From: Auanema rhodensis
Taxonomy: Eukaryota > Nematoda > Chromadorea > Rhabditida > Rhabditidae
Direction: 5' to 3'
Assembly (NCBI GenBank): GCA_964057225.1
Contig: OZ059898.1
Coordinates: 17,523,267-17,587,266, forward strand
Length of the DNA: 64,000 nucleotides
The notes beneath the pieces were generated by a model, which saw only the letters and a program-made list of their open reading frames with translations, did not search any database and was not told where the DNA came from. Below, piece by piece: positions 38,260 to 53,352 of the stretch. The position numbers were made by a program, and so were the translations under genes. Each line of letters starts with the position of its first letter. Position 1 is the stretch's first letter.

Positions 38260-41200
38260 CATCTACTTTTTGCTAAATTATTCTGAAATTTTTGGAAAAA
38301 ATTTTTGTCAAAATGTTTTTGGAAGCAATGTTGAGTGTACATGGAAACTCAACATACACTAATGCATCATTTTTCAAACGATCATAACTAATTTTTGTAT
38401 TAAGCGTTTCTCAATGTAGTATAGTGCATTTGATGCGGATTTTTAGGCTGCGTCGATCTGTGTTATCAGATTTGCGCTAGCTTAAAAATGCACCGAGATA
38501 TCAACTGATATAAGTTCACACTTATATCCTCGATTTTCACCCTGAAGAAATAATTTTTTCGTTGAATAACATTGTCCATCTTCTTTGCCTTGAAAAAAGG
38601 AATCTAAAAACATCTACTTTTCGCTAAATTATTTTGAAGTTTTTCGAAAAAATTTTTGTCAAAATGTTTTTGGAAGCAATGTTGAGTGTACATGGAAACT
38701 CAACATACATTAATGCATCATTTTTCAAACGATCATAACTAATTTTTGTATTAAGCGTATCTCAATGTAGTATAGTGCATTTGATGCGGATTTTTAAGCT
38801 GCGTCGATCTGTGTTATCAGATTTGCGCTAGCTTAAAAATGCACCGAGATATCAACTGATATAAGTTCACACTTATATCCTCGATTTTCACCCTGAAGAA
38901 ATGATTTTTTCGTTGAATAACATTGTCCATCGTCTTTGCCTTGAAAAAAGGAATCTAAAAACATCTACTTTTTGCTAAATTATTTCGAAATTTTTCGAAA
39001 AAATTTTTGTCAAAATGTTTTTGGGAGCAATGTTGAGTGTACATGGAAACTCAACATACACTAATGCATCATTTTTCAAACGATCATAACTAATTTTTGT
39101 ATTGAGCGTTTCTCAATGTAGTATAGTGCATTCGATGCGGATTTTTAAGCTGCGTCGATCTGTGTTATCAGATTTGCGCTAGCTTAAAAATGCACCGAGA
39201 TATCAACTGATATAAGTTCACACTTATATCCTCGATTTTCACCCTGAAGAATTAATTTTTTCGTTGAATAACATTGTCCATCGTCTTTGCCTTGAAAAAA
39301 GGAATCTAAAAACATTTACTTTTTGCTAAATTATTCTGAAATTTTTCGAAAAAATTTTTGTCAAAATGTTTTTGGAAGCAATGTTGAGTGTACATGGAAA
39401 CTCAACATACACTAATGCATCATTTTTCAAACGATCATAACTAATTTTTGTATTAAGCGTTTCTCAATGTAGTATAGTGCATTTGATGCGGATTTTTAAG
39501 CTGCGTCGATCTGTGTTATCAGATTTGCGCTAGCTTTAAAATGCACCGAGATATCAACTGATATAAGTTCACACTTATATCCTCGATTTTCACCCTGAAG
39601 AATTAATTTTTTCGTTGAATAACATTGTCCATCGTCTTTGCCTTGAAAAAAGGAATCTAAAAACATTTACTTTTTGCTAAATTATTCTGAAATTTTTCGA
39701 AAAAATTTTTGTCAAAATGTTTTTGGAAGCAATGTTGAGTGTACATGGAAACTCAACATACACTAATGCATCATTTTTCAAACGATCATAACTAATTTTT
39801 GTATTAAGCGTTTCTCAATGTAGTATAGTGCATTTGATGCGGATTTTTAAGCTGCGTCGATCTGTGTTATCAGATTTGCGCTAGCTTTAAAATGCACCGA
39901 GATATCAACTGATATAAGTTCACACTTATATCCTCGATTTTCACCCTGAAGAATTAATTTTTTCGTTGAATAACATTGTCCATCGTCTTTGCCTTGAAAA
40001 AAGGAATCTAAAAACATTCACTTTTTGCTAAATTATTCTGAAATTTTTCGAAAAAATTTTTGTCAAAATGTTTTTGGAAGCAATGTTGAGTGTACATGGA
40101 AACTCAACATACACTAATGCATCATTTTTCAAACGATCATAACTAATTTTTGTATTAAACGTTTCTCAATGTAGTATAGTGCATTCGATGCGGATTTTTA
40201 AGCTGCGTCGATCTGTGTTATCAGATTTGCGCTAGCTTAAAAATGCACCGAGATATCAACTGATATAAGTTCACACTTATATCCTCGATTTTCACCCTGA
40301 AGAATTAATTTTTTCGTTGAATAACATTGTCCATCGTCTTTGCCTTAAAAAAAGGAATCTAAAAACATCTACTTTTTGCTAAATTATTCTGAAATTTTTC
40401 GAAAACATTTTTGTCAAAATGTTTTTGGAAGCAATGTTGAGTGTACATGGAAACTCAACATACACTAATGCATCATTTTTCAAACGATCATAACTAATTT
40501 TTGTATTGAGCGTTTCTCAATGTAGTATAGTGCATTCGATGCGGATTTTTAAGCTGCGTCGATCTGTGTTATCAGATTTGCGCTAGCTTAAAAATGCACC
40601 GAGATATCAACTGATATAAGTTCACACTTATATCCTCGATTTTCACCCTGAAGAATTAATTTTTTCGTTGAATAACATTGTCCATCGTCTTTGCCTTAAA
40701 AAAAGGAATCTAAAAACATCTACTTTTTGCTAAATTATTCTGAAATTTTTGGAAAAAATTTTTGTCAAAATGTTTTTGGAAGCAATGTTGAGTGTACATG
40801 GAAACTCAACATACACTAATGCATCATTTTTCAAACGATCATAACTAATTTTTGTATTAAGCGTTTCTCAATGTAGTATAGTGCATTTGATGCGGATTTT
40901 TAAGCTGCGTCGATCTGTGTTATCAGATTTGCGCTAGCTTAAAAATGCACCGAGATATCAACTGATATAAGTTCACACTTATATCCTCGATTTTCACCCT
41001 GAAGAAATAATTTTTTCGTTGAATAACATTGTCCATCTTCTTTGCCTTGAAAAAAGGAATCTAAAAACATCTACTTTTCGCTAAATTATTTTGAAGTTTT
41101 TCGAAAAAATTTTTGTCAAAATGTTTTTGGAAGCAATGTTGAGTGTACATGGAAACTCAACATACATTAATGCATCATTTTTCAAACGATCATAACTAAT

Positions 41201-41769
41201 TTTTGTATTAAGCGTATCTCAATGTAGTATAGTGCATTTGATGCGGATTTTTAAGCTGCGTCGATCTGTGTTATCAGATTTGCGCTAGCTTAAAAATGCA
41301 CCGAGATATCAACTGATATAAGTTCACACTTATATCCTCGATTTTCACCCTGAAGAAATGATTTTTTCGTTGAATAACATTGTCCATCGTCTTTGCCTTG
41401 AAAAAAGGAATCTAAAAACATCTACTTTTTGCTAAATTATTTCGAAATTTTTCGAAAAAATTTTTGTCAAAATGTTTTTGGGAGCAATGTTGAGTGTACA
41501 TGGAAACTCAACATACACTAATGCATCATTTTTCAAACGATCATAACTAATTTTTGTATTAAGCGTATCTCAATGTAGTATAGTGCATTTGATGCGGATT
41601 TTTAAGCTGCGTCGATCTGTGTTATCAGATTTGCGCTAGCTTAAAAATGCACCGAGATATCAACTGATATAAGTTCACACTTATATCCTCGATTTTCACC
41701 CTGAAGAATTAATTTTTTCGTTGAATAACATTGTCCATCGTCTTTGCCTTGAAAAAAGGAATCTAAAAA
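38260..41769. repeat. Seven-monomer unit (2457 bp), one full copy and start of the next
   Basis: The monomers at 38260, 38611 and 38962 have counterparts at 40717, 41068 and 41419, seven units later, with the shared markers TTTTTGGAAAA, CATTAATG and TTTTTGGGAGC. Between them run two CATTTAC/AGCTTTAAAA monomers, the CATTCAC/TTAAACG monomer (40015) and the GAAAACATTTTT monomer (40366). The GGGAGC monomers differ in their second part: TATTGAGCG at 38962, GTATCTC at 35452 and 41419, a sign of exchange within monomers. Confidence 0.8.
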
Positions 41770-44700
41770 CATCTACTTTTTGCTAAATTATTCTGAAATT
41801 TTTCGAAAAAATTTTTGTCAAAATGTTTTTGGAAGCAATGTTGAGTGTACATGGAAACTCAACATACACTAATGCATCATTTTTCGAACGATCATAACTA
41901 ATTTTTGTATTAAGCGTTTCTCAATGTAGTATAGTGCATTTGATGCGGATTTTTAAGCTGCGTCGATCTGTGTTATCAGATTTGCGCTAGCTTTAAAATG
42001 CACCGAGATATCAACTGATATAAGTTCACACTTATATCCTCGATTTTCACCCTGAAGAATTAATTTTTTCGTTGAATAACATTGTCCATCGTCTTTGCCT
42101 TGAAAAAAGGAATCTAAAAACATCTACTTTTTGCTAAATTATTTCGAAATTTTTCGAAAAAATTTTTGTCAAAATGTTTTTGGGAGCAATGTTGAGTGTA
42201 CATGGAAACTCAACATACACTAATGCATCATTTTTCAAACGATCATAACTAATTTTTGTATTAAGCGTATCTCAATGTAGTATAGTGCATTTGATGCGGA
42301 TTTTTAAGCTGCGTCGATCTGTGTTATCAGATTTGCGCTAGCTTAAAAATGCACCGAGATATCAACTGATATAAGTTCACACTTATATCCTCGATTTTCA
42401 CCCTGAAGAATTAATTTTTTCGTTGAATAACATTGTCCATCGTCTTTGCCTTGAAAAAAGGAATCTAAAAACATTTACTTTTTGCTAAATTATTCTGAAA
42501 TTTTTCGAAAAAATTTTTGTCAAAATGTTTTTGGAAGCAATGTTGAGTGTACATGGAAACTCAACATACACTAATGCATCATTTTTCAAACGATCATAAC
42601 TAATTTTTGTATTAAGCGTTTCTCAATGTAGTATAGTGCATTCGATGCGGATTTTTAAGCTGCGTCGATCTGTGTTATCAGATTTGCGCTAGCTTAAAAA
42701 TGCACCGAGATATCAACTGATATAAGTTCACACTTATATCCTCGATTTTCACCCTGAAGAATTAATTTTTTCGTTGAATAACATTGTCCATCGTCTTTGC
42801 CTTGAAAAAAGGAATCTAAAAACATCTACTTTTTGCTAAATTATTCTGAAATTTTTCGAAAAAATTTTTGTCAAAATGTTTTTGGAAGCAATGTTGAGTG
42901 TACATGGAAACTCAACATACACTAATGCATCATTTTTCGAACGATCATAACTAATTTTTGTATTAAGCGTATCTCAATGTAGTATAGTGCATTTGATGCG
43001 GATTTTTAAGCTGCGTCGATCTGTGTTATCAGATTTGCGCTAGCTTAAAAATGCACCGAGATATCAACTGATATAAGTTCACACTTATATCCTCGATTTT
43101 CACCCTGAAGAATTAATTTTTTCGTTGAATAACATTGTCTATCGTCTTTGCCTTGAAAAAAGGAATCTAAAAACATCTACTTTTTGCTAAATTATTCTGA
43201 AATTTTTCGAAAAAATTTTTGTCAAAATGTTTTTGGAAGCAATGTTGAGTGTACATGGAAACTCAACATACACTAATGCATCATTTTTCAAACGATCATA
43301 ACTAATTTTTGTATTAAGCGTATCTCAATGTAGTATAGTGCATTTGATGCGGATTTTTAAGCTGCGTCGATCTGTGTTATCAGATTTGCGCTAGCTTAAA
43401 AATGCACCGAGATATCAACTGATATAAGTTCACACTTATATCCTCGATTTTCACCCTGAAGAATTAATTTTTTCGTTGAATAACATTGTCCATCGTCTTT
43501 GCCTTGAAAAAAGGAATCTAAAAACATTTACTTTTTGCTAAATTATTCTGAAATTTTTCGAAAAAATTTTTGTCAAAATGTTTTTGGAAGCAATGTTGAG
43601 TGTACATGGAAACTCAACATACACTAATGCATCATTTTTCAAACGATCATAACTAATTTTTGTATTAAGCGTTTCTCAATGTAGTATAGTGCATTTGATG
43701 CGGATTTTTAAGCTGCGTCGATCTGTGTTATCAGATTTGTGCTAGCTTTAAAATGCACCGAGATATCAACTGATATAAGTTCACACTTATATCCTCGATT
43801 TTCACCCTGAAGAATTAATTTTTTCGTTGAATAACATTGTCCATCGTCTTTGCCTTGAAAAAAGGAATCTAAAAACATTTACTTTTTGCTAAATTATTCT
43901 GAAATTTTTCGAAAAAATTTTTGTCAAAATGTTTTTGGAAGCAATGTTGAGTGTACATGGAAACTCAACATACACTAATGCATCATTTTTCGAACGATCA
44001 TAACTAATTTTTGTATTAAGCGTTTCTCAATGTAGTATAGTGCATTCGATGCGGATTTTTAAGCTGCGTCGATCTGTGTTATCAGATTTGCGCTAGCTTA
44101 AAAATGCACCGAGATATCAACTGATATAAGTTCACACTTATATCCTCGATTTTCACCCTGAAGAATTAATTTTTTCGTTGAATAACATTGTCCATCGTCT
44201 TTGCCTTGAAAAAAGGAATCTAAAAACATCTACTTTTTGCTAAATTATTCTGAAATTTTTCGAAAAAATTTTTGTCAAAATGTTTTTGGAAGCAATGTTG
44301 AGTGTACATGGAAACTCAACATACACTAATGCATCATTTTTCAAACGATCATAACTAATTTTTGTATTAAGCGTTTCTCAATGTAGTATAGTGCATTTGA
44401 TGCGGATTTTTAAGCTGCGTCGATCTGTGTTATCAGATTTGCGCTAGCTTAAAAATGCACCGAGATATCAATTGATATAAGTTCACACTTATATCCTCGA
44501 TTTTCACCCTGAAGAATTAATTTTTTCGTTGAATAACATTGTCCATCGTCTTTGCCTTGAAAAAAGGAATCTAAAAACATTTACTTTTTGCTAAATTATT
44601 CTGAAATTTTTCGAAAAAATTTTTGTCAAAATGTTTTTGGAAGCAATGTTGAGTGTACATGGAAACTCAACATACACTAATGCATCATTTTTCAAACGAT

Positions 44701-47700
44701 CATAACTAATTTTTGTATTAAGCGTTTCTCAATGTAGTATAGTGCATTTGATGCGGATTTTTAAGCTGCGTCGATCTGTGTTATCAGATTTGCGCTAGCT
44801 TTAAAATGCACCGAGATATCAACTGATATAAGTTCACACTTATATCCTCGATTTTCACCCTGAAGAATTAATTTTTTCGTTGAATAACATTGTCCATCGT
44901 CTTTGCCTTGAAAAAAGGAATCTAAAAACATTTACTTTTTGCTAAATTATTCTGAAATTTTTCGAAAAAATTTTTGTCAAAATGTTTTTGGAAGCAATGT
45001 TGAGTGTACATGGAAACTCAACATACACTAATGCATCATTTTTCAAACGATCATAACTAATTTTTGTATTAAGCGTTTCTCAATGTAGTATAGTGCATTT
45101 GATGCGGATTTTTAAGCTGCGTCGATCTGTGTTATCAGATTTGCGCTAGCTTTAAAATGCACCGAGATATCAACTGATATAAGTTCACACTTATATCCTC
45201 GATTTTCACCCTGAAGAATTAATTTTTTCGTTGAATAACATTGTCCATCGTCTTTGCCTTGAAAAAAGGAATCTAAAAACAACTACTTTTTGCTAAATTA
45301 TTCTGAAATTTTTCGAAAAAATTTTTGTCAAAATGTTTTTGGAAGCAATGTTGAGTGTACATGGAAACTCAACATACACTAATGCATCATTTTTCAAACG
45401 ATCATAACTAATTTTTGTATTAAGCGTATCTCAATGTAGTATAGTGCATTTGATGCGGATTTTTAAGCTGCGTCGATCTGTGTTATCAGATTTGCGCTAG
45501 CTTAAAAATGCACCGAGATATCAACTGATATAAGTTCACACTTATATCCTCGATTTTCACCCTGAAGAATTAATTTTTTCGTTGAATAACATTGTCCATC
45601 GTCTTTGCCTTGAAAAAAGGAATCTAAAAACATTTACTTTTTGCTAAATTATTCTGAAATTTTTCGAAAAAATTTTTGTCAAAATGTTTTTGGAAGCAAT
45701 GTTGAGTGTACATGGAAACTCAACATACACTAATGCATCATTTTTCAAACGATCATAACTAATTTTTGTATTAAGCGTTTCTCAATGTAGTATAGTGCAT
45801 TTGATGCGGATTTTTAAGCTGCGTCGATCTGTGTTATCAGATTTGCGCTAGCTTTAAAATGCACCGAGATATCAACTGATATAAGTTCACACTTATATCC
45901 TCGATTTTCACCCTGAAGAATTAATTTTTTCGTTGAATAACATTGTCCATCGTCTTTGCCTTGAAAAAAGGAATCTAAAAACATTTACTTTTTGCTAAAT
46001 TATTCTGAAATTTTTCGAAAAAATTTTTGTCAAAATGTTTTTGGAAGCAATGTTGAGTGTACATGGAAACTCAACATACACTAATGCATCATTTTTCAAA
46101 CGATCATAACTAATTTTTGTATTAAGCGTTTCTCAATGTAGTATAGTGCATTTGATGCGGATTTTTAAGCTGCGTCGATCTGTGTTATCAGATTTGCGCT
46201 AGCTTTAAAATGCACCGAGATATCAACTGATATAAGTTCACACTTATATCCTCGATTTTCACCCTGAAGAATTTATTTTTTCGTTGAATAACATTGTCCA
46301 TCGTCTTTGCCTTGAAAAAAGGAATCTAAAAACATTTACTTTTTGCTAAATTAGTCTGAAATTTTTCGAAAAAATTTTTGTCAAAATGTTTTTGGAAGCA
46401 ATGTTGAGTGTACATGGAAACTCAACATACACTAATGCATCATTTTTCAAACGATCATAACTAATTTTTGTATTAAGCGTTTCTCAATGTAGTATAGTGC
46501 ATTTGATGCGGATTTTTAAGCTGCGTCGATCTGTGTTATCAGATTTGCGCTAGCTTTAAAATGCACCGAGATATCAACTGATATAAGTTCACACTTATAT
46601 CCTCGATTTTCACCCTGAAGAATTAATTTTTTCGTTGAATAACATTGTCCATCGTCTTTGCCTTGAAAAAAGGAATCTAAAAACATTTACTTTTTGCTAA
46701 ATTATTCTGAAATTTTTCGAAAAAATTTTTGTCAAAATGTTTTTGGAAGCAATGTTGAGTGTACATGGAAACTCAACATACACTAATGCATCATTTTTCA
46801 AACGATCATAACTAATTTTTGTATTAAGCGTTTCTCAATGTAGTATAGTGCATTTGATGCGGATTTTTAAGCTGCGTCGATCTGTGTTATCAGATTTGCG
46901 CTAGCTTTAAAATGCACCGAGATATCAACTGATATAAGTTCACACTTATATCCTCGATTTTCACCCTGAAGAATTTATTTTTTCGTTGAATAACATTGTC
47001 CATCGTCTTTGCCTTGAAAAAAGGAATCTAAAAACATTTACTTTTTGCTAAATTATTCTGAAATTTTTCGAAAAAATTTTTGTCAAAATGTTTTTGGAAG
47101 CAATGTTGAGTGTACATGGAAACTCAACATACACTAATGCATCATTTTTCAAACGATCATAACTAATTTTTGTATTAAGCGTTTCTCAATGTAGTATAGT
47201 GCATTTGATGCGGATTTTTAAGCTGCGTCGATCTGTGTTATCAGATTTGCGCTAGCTTTAAAATGCACCGAGATATCAACTGATATGAGTTCACACTTAT
47301 ATCCTCGATTTTCACCCTGAAGAATTAATTTTTTCGTTGAATAACATTGTCCATCGTCTTTACCTTGAAAAAAGGAATCTAAAAACATCTACTTTTTGCT
47401 AAATTATTTTGAAATTTTTCGAAAAAATTTTTGTCAAAATGTTTTTGGAAGCAATGTTGAGTGTACATGGAAACTCAACATACACTAATGCATCATTTTT
47501 CAAACGATCATAACTAATTTTTGTATTAAGCGTATCTCAATGTAGTATAGTGCATTTGATGCGGATTTTTAAGCTGCGTCGATCTGTGTTATCAGATTTG
47601 CGCTAGCTTAAAAATGCACCGAGATATCAACTGATATAAGTTCACACTTATATCCTCGATTTTCACCCTGAAGAATTAATTTTTTCGTTGAATAACATTG

Positions 47701-48087
47701 TCCATCGTCTTTGCCTTGAAAAAAGGAATCTAAAAACATCTACTTTTTGCTAAATTATTCTGAAATTTTTCGAAAAAATTTTTGTCAAAATGTTTTTGGA
47801 AGCAATGTTGAGTGTACATGGAAACTCAACATACACTAATGCATCATTTTTCAAACGATCATAACTAATTTTTGTATTAAGCGTATCTCAATGTAGTATA
47901 GTGCATTTGATGCGGATTTTTAAGCTGCGTCGATCTGTGTTATCAGATTTGCGCTAGCTTAAAAATGCACCGAGATATCAACTGATATAAGTTCACACTT
48001 ATATCCTCGATTTTCACCCTGAAGAATTAATTTTTTCGTTGAATAACATTGTCTATCGTCTTTGCCTTGAAAAAAGGAATCTAAAAA
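41770..48087. repeat. Section dominated by CATTTAC / AGCTTTAAAA monomers
   Basis: Eighteen monomers in which the CATTTAC start and the AGCTTTAAAA form of dyad 2 predominate, for example a run from 45631 to 47385. Interspersed CATCTAC monomers carry GTATCTC and GCATTTG. Within the run GAATTTATT and GAATTAATT alternate (46.2-47.0 kb). Copies here differ by few changes, which suggests recent local homogenisation. Private changes include TTAGTCTGAA (about 46350) and TTTGTGCTAGC (43740). Confidence 0.78.
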
Positions 48088-51000
48088 CATCTACTTTTTG
48101 CTAAATTATTCTGAAATTTTTCGAAAAAATTTTTGTCAAAATGTTTTTGGAAGCAATGTTGAGTGTACATGGAAACTCAACATACACTAATGCATCATTT
48201 TTCAAACGATCATAACTAATTTTTGTATTAAGCGTTTCTCAATGTAGTATAGTGCATTTGATGCGGATTTTTAAGCTGCGTCGATCTGTGTTATCAGATT
48301 TGCGCTAGCTTAAAAATGCACCGAGATATCAACTGATATAAGTTCACACTTATATCCTCGATTTTCACCCTGAAGAAATAATTGTTTCGTTGAATAACAT
48401 TGTCCATCGTCTTTGCCTTGAAAAAAGGAATCTAAAAACATCTACTTTTTGCTAAATTATTTTGAAATTTTTCGAAAAAATTTTTGTCAAAATGTTTTTG
48501 GAAGCAATGTTGAGTGTACATGGAAACTCAACATACACTAATGCATCATTTTTCAAACGATCATAACTAATTTTTGTATTAAGCGTATCTCAATGTAATA
48601 TAGTGCATTTGATGCGGATTTTTAAGCTGCGTCGATCTGTGTTATCAGATTTGCGCTAGCTTAAAAATGCACCGAGATATCAACTGATATAAGTTCACAC
48701 TTATATCCTCGATTTTCACCCTGAAGAATTAATTTTTTCGTTGAATAACATTGTCCATCGTCTTTGCCTTGAAAAAAGGAATCTAAAAACATTTACTTTT
48801 TGCTAAATTATTCTGAAATTTTTCGAAAAAATTTTTGTCAAAATGTTTTTGGAAGCAATGTTGAGTGTACATGGAAACTCAACATACACTAATGCATCAT
48901 TTTTCAAACGATCATAACTAATTTTTGTATTAAGCGTTTCTCAATGTAGTATAGTGCATTCGATGCGGATTTTTAAGCTGCGTCGATCTGTGTTATCAGA
49001 TTTGCGCTAGCTTAAAAATGCACCGTGATATCAACTGATATAAGTTCACACTTATATCCTCGATTTTCACCCTGAAGAAATAATTTTTTCGTTGAATAAC
49101 ATTGTCCATCGTCTTTGCCTTGAAAAAAGGAATCTAAAAACATTTACTTTTTGCTAAATTATTCTGAAATTTTTCGAAAAAATTTTTGTCAAAATGTTTT
49201 TGGAAGCAATGTTGAGTGTACATGGAAACTCAACATACACTAATGCATCATTTTTCAAACGATCATAACTAATTTTTGTATTAAGCGTTTCTCCATGTAG
49301 TATAGTGCATTTGATGCGGATTTTTAAGCTGCGTCGATCTGTGTTATCAGATTTGCGCTAGCTTTAAAATGCACCGAGATATCAACTGATATAAGTTCAC
49401 ACTTATATCCTCGATTTTCACCCTGAAGAATTGATTTTTTCGTTGAATAACATTGTCCATCGTCTTTGCCTTGAAAAAAGGAATCTAAAAACATTTACTT
49501 TTTGCTAAATTATTCTGAAATTTTTCGAAAAAATTTTTGTCAAAATGTTTTTGGAAGCAATGTTGAGTGTACATGGAAACTCAACATACACTAATGCATC
49601 ATTTTTCAAACGATCATAACTAATTTTTGTATTAAGCGTTTCTCAATGTAGTATAGTGCATTTGATGCGGATTTTTAAGCTGCGTCGATCTGTGTTATCA
49701 GATTTGCGCTAGCTTTAAAATGCACCGAGATATCAACTGATATAAGTTCACACTTATATCCTCGATTTTCACCCTGAAGAATTTATTTTTTCGTTGAATA
49801 ACATTGTCCATCGTCTTTGCCTTGAAAAAAGGAATCTAAAAACATTTACTTTTTGCTAAATTATTCTGAAATTTTTCGAAAAAATTTTTGTCAAAATGTT
49901 TTTGGAAGCAATGTTGAGTGTACATGGAAACTCAACATACACTAATGCATCATTTTTCAAACGATCATAACTAATTTTTGTATTAAGCGTTTCTCAATGT
50001 AGTATAGTGCATTTGATGCGGATTTTTAAGCTGCGTCGATCTGTGTTATCAGATTTGCGCTAGCTTTAAAATGCACCGAGATATCAACTGATATAAGTTC
50101 ACACTTATATCCTCGATTTTCACCCTGAAGAATTAATTTTTTCGTTGAATAACATTGTCCATCGTCTTTGCCTTGAAAAAAGGAATCTAAAAACATTTAC
50201 TTTTTGCTAAATTATTCTGAAATTTTTCGAAAAAATTTTTGTCAAAATGTTTTTGGAAGCAATGTTGAGTGTACATGGAAACTCAACATACACTAATGCA
50301 TCATTTTTCAAACGATCATAACTAATTTTTGTATTAAGCGTTTCTCAATGTAGTATAGTGCATTTGATGCGGATTTTTAAGCTGCGTCGATCTGTGTTAT
50401 CAGATTTGCGCTAGCTTTAAAATGCACCGAGATATCAACTGATATAAGTTCACACTTATATCCTCGATTTTCACCCTGAAGAATTTATTTTTTCGTTGAA
50501 TAACATTGTCCATCGTCTTTGCCTTGAAAAAAGAAATCTAAAAACATTTACTTTTTGCTAAATTATTCTGAAATTTTTCGAAAAAATTTTTGTCAAAATG
50601 TTTTTGGAAGCAATGTTGAGTGTACATGGAAACTCAACATACACTAATGCATCATTTTTCAAACGATCATAACTAATTTTTGTATTAAGCGTTTCTCAAT
50701 GTAGTATAGTGCATTTGATGCGGATTTTTAAGCTGCGTCGATCTGTGTTATCAGATTTGCGCTAGCTTAAAAATGCACCGAGATATCAACTGATATAAGT
50801 TCACACTTATATCCTCGATTTTCACCCTGAAGAAATAATTGTTTCGTTGAATAACATTGTCCATCGTCTTTGCCTTGAAAAAAGGAATCTAAAAACATCT
50901 ACTTTTTGCTAAATTATTTTGAAATTTTTCGAAAAAATTTTTGTCAAAATGTTTTTGGAAGCAATGTTGAGTGTACATGGAAACTCAACATACACTAATG

Positions 51001-51597
51001 CATCATTTTTCAAACGATCATAACTAATTTTTGTATTAAGCGTATCTCAATGTAATATAGTGCATTTGATGCGGATTTTTAAGCTGCGTCGATCTGTGTT
51101 ATCAGATTTGCGCTAGCTTAAAAATGCACCGAGATATCAACTGATATAAGTTCACACTTATATCCTCGATTTTCACCCTGAAGAATTAATTTTTTCGTTG
51201 AATAACATTGTCCATCGTCTTTGCCTTGAAAAAAGGAATCTAAAAACATTTACTTTTTGCTAAATTATTCTGAAATTTTTCGAAAAAATTTTTGTCAAAA
51301 TGTTTTTGGAAGCAATGTTGAGTGTACATGGAAACTCAACATACACTAATGCATCATTTTTCAAACGATCATAACTAATTTTTGTATTAAGCGTTTCTTA
51401 ATGTAGTATAGTGCATTCGATGCGGATTTTTAAGCTGCGTCGATCTGTGTTATCAGATTTGCGCTAGCTTAAAAATGCACCGTGATATCAACTGATATAA
51501 GTTCACACTTATATCCTCGATTTTCACCCTGAAGAAATAATTTTTTCGTTGAATAACATTGTCCATCGTCTTTGCCTTGAAAAAAAGAATCTAAAAA
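48088..51597. repeat. Three-monomer block recurring seven monomers apart
   Basis: The block 48088-49140 (a monomer ending in AATTGTTTCG, one with GTAATATAG, one with CACCGTGATATC) returns at 50545-51597, a spacing of 2457 bp, and again at 56161-57213. Four CATTTAC/AGCTTTAAAA monomers (49141-50544) fill the space between. The second and third versions share CTTAATGTAG, which the first lacks. Confidence 0.8.
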
Positions 51598-53352
51598 CAT
51601 CTACTTTTTGCTAAATTATTTTGAAGTTTTTCGAAAAAAATTTTGTCAAAATGTTTTTGGAAGCAATGTTGAGTGTACATGGAAACTCAACATACACTAA
51701 TGCATCATTTTTCAAACGATCATAACTAATTTTTGTATTAAGCGTATCTCAATGTAATATAGTGCATTTGATGCGGATTTTTAAGCTGCGTCGATCTGTG
51801 TTATCAGATTTGCGCTAGCTTAAAAATGCACCGAGATATCAACTGATATAAGTTCACACTTATATCCTCGATTTTCACCCTGAAGAATTAATTTTTTCGT
51901 TGAATAACATTGTCCATCGTCTTTGCCTTGAAAAAAGGAATCTAAAAACATTTACTTTTTGCTAAATTATTCTGAAATTTTTCGAAAAAATTTTTGTCAA
52001 AATGTTTTTGGAAGCAATGTTGAGTGTACATGGAAACTCAACATACACTAATGCATCATTTTTCAAACGATCATAACTAATTTTTGTATTAAGCGTTTCT
52101 TAATGTAGTATAGTGCATTCGATGCGGATTTTTAAGCTGCGTCGATCTGTGTTATCAGATTTGCGCTAGCTTAAAAATGCACCGTGATATCAACTGATAT
52201 AAGTTCACACTTATATCCTCGATTTTCACCCTGAAGAAATAATTTTTTCGTTGAATAACATTGTCCATCGTCTTTGCCTTGAAAAAAGGAATCTAAAAAC
52301 ATCTACTTTTTGCTAAATTATTTTGAAGTTTTTCGAAAAAAATTTTGTCAAAATGTTTTTGGAAGCAATGTTGAGTGTACATGGAAACTCAACATACACT
52401 AATGCATCATTTTTCAAACGATCATAACTAATTTTTGTATTAAGCGTTTCTCAATGTAGTATAGTGCATTCGATGCGGATTTTTAAGCTGCGTCGATCTG
52501 TGTTATCAGATTTGCGCTAGCTTAAAAATGCACCGAGATATCAACTGATATAAGTTCACACTTATATCCTCGATTTTCACTCTGAAGAATTAATTTTTTC
52601 GTTGAATAACATTGTCCATCGTCTTTGCCTTGAAAAAAGGAATCTAAAAACATCTACTTTTTGCTGAATTATTTTGAAGTTTTTCGAAAAAATTTTTGTC
52701 AAAATGTTTTTGGAAGCAATGTTGAGTGTACATGGAAACTCAACATACACTAATGCATCATTTTTCAAACGATCATAACTAATTTTTGTATTAAGCGTTT
52801 CTCAATGTAGTATAGTGCATTCGATGCGGATTTTTAAGCTGCGTCGATCTGTGTTATCAGATTTGCGCTAGCTTAAAAATGCACCGAGATATCAACTGAT
52901 ATAAGTTCACACTTATATCCTCGATTTTCACCCTGAAGAATTAATTTTTTCGTTGAATAACATTGTCCATCGTCTTTGCCTTGAAAAAAGGAATCTAAAA
53001 ACATCTACTTTTTGCTAAATTATTCTGAAATTTTTCGAAAAAATTTTTGTCAAAATGTTTTTGGAAGCAATGTTGAGTGTACATGGAAACTCAACATACA
53101 CTAATGCATCATTTTTCGAACGATCATAACTAATTTTTGTATTAAGCGTTTCTCAATGTAGTATAGTGCATTCGATGCGGATTTTTAAGCTGCGTCGATC
53201 TGTGTTATCAGATTTGCGCTAGCTTAAAAATGCACCGAGATATCAACTGATATAAGTTCACACTTATATCCTCGATTTTCACCCTGAAGAATTAATTTTT
53301 TCGTTGAATAACATTGTCCATCGTCTTTGCCTTGAAAAAAGGAATCTAAAAA

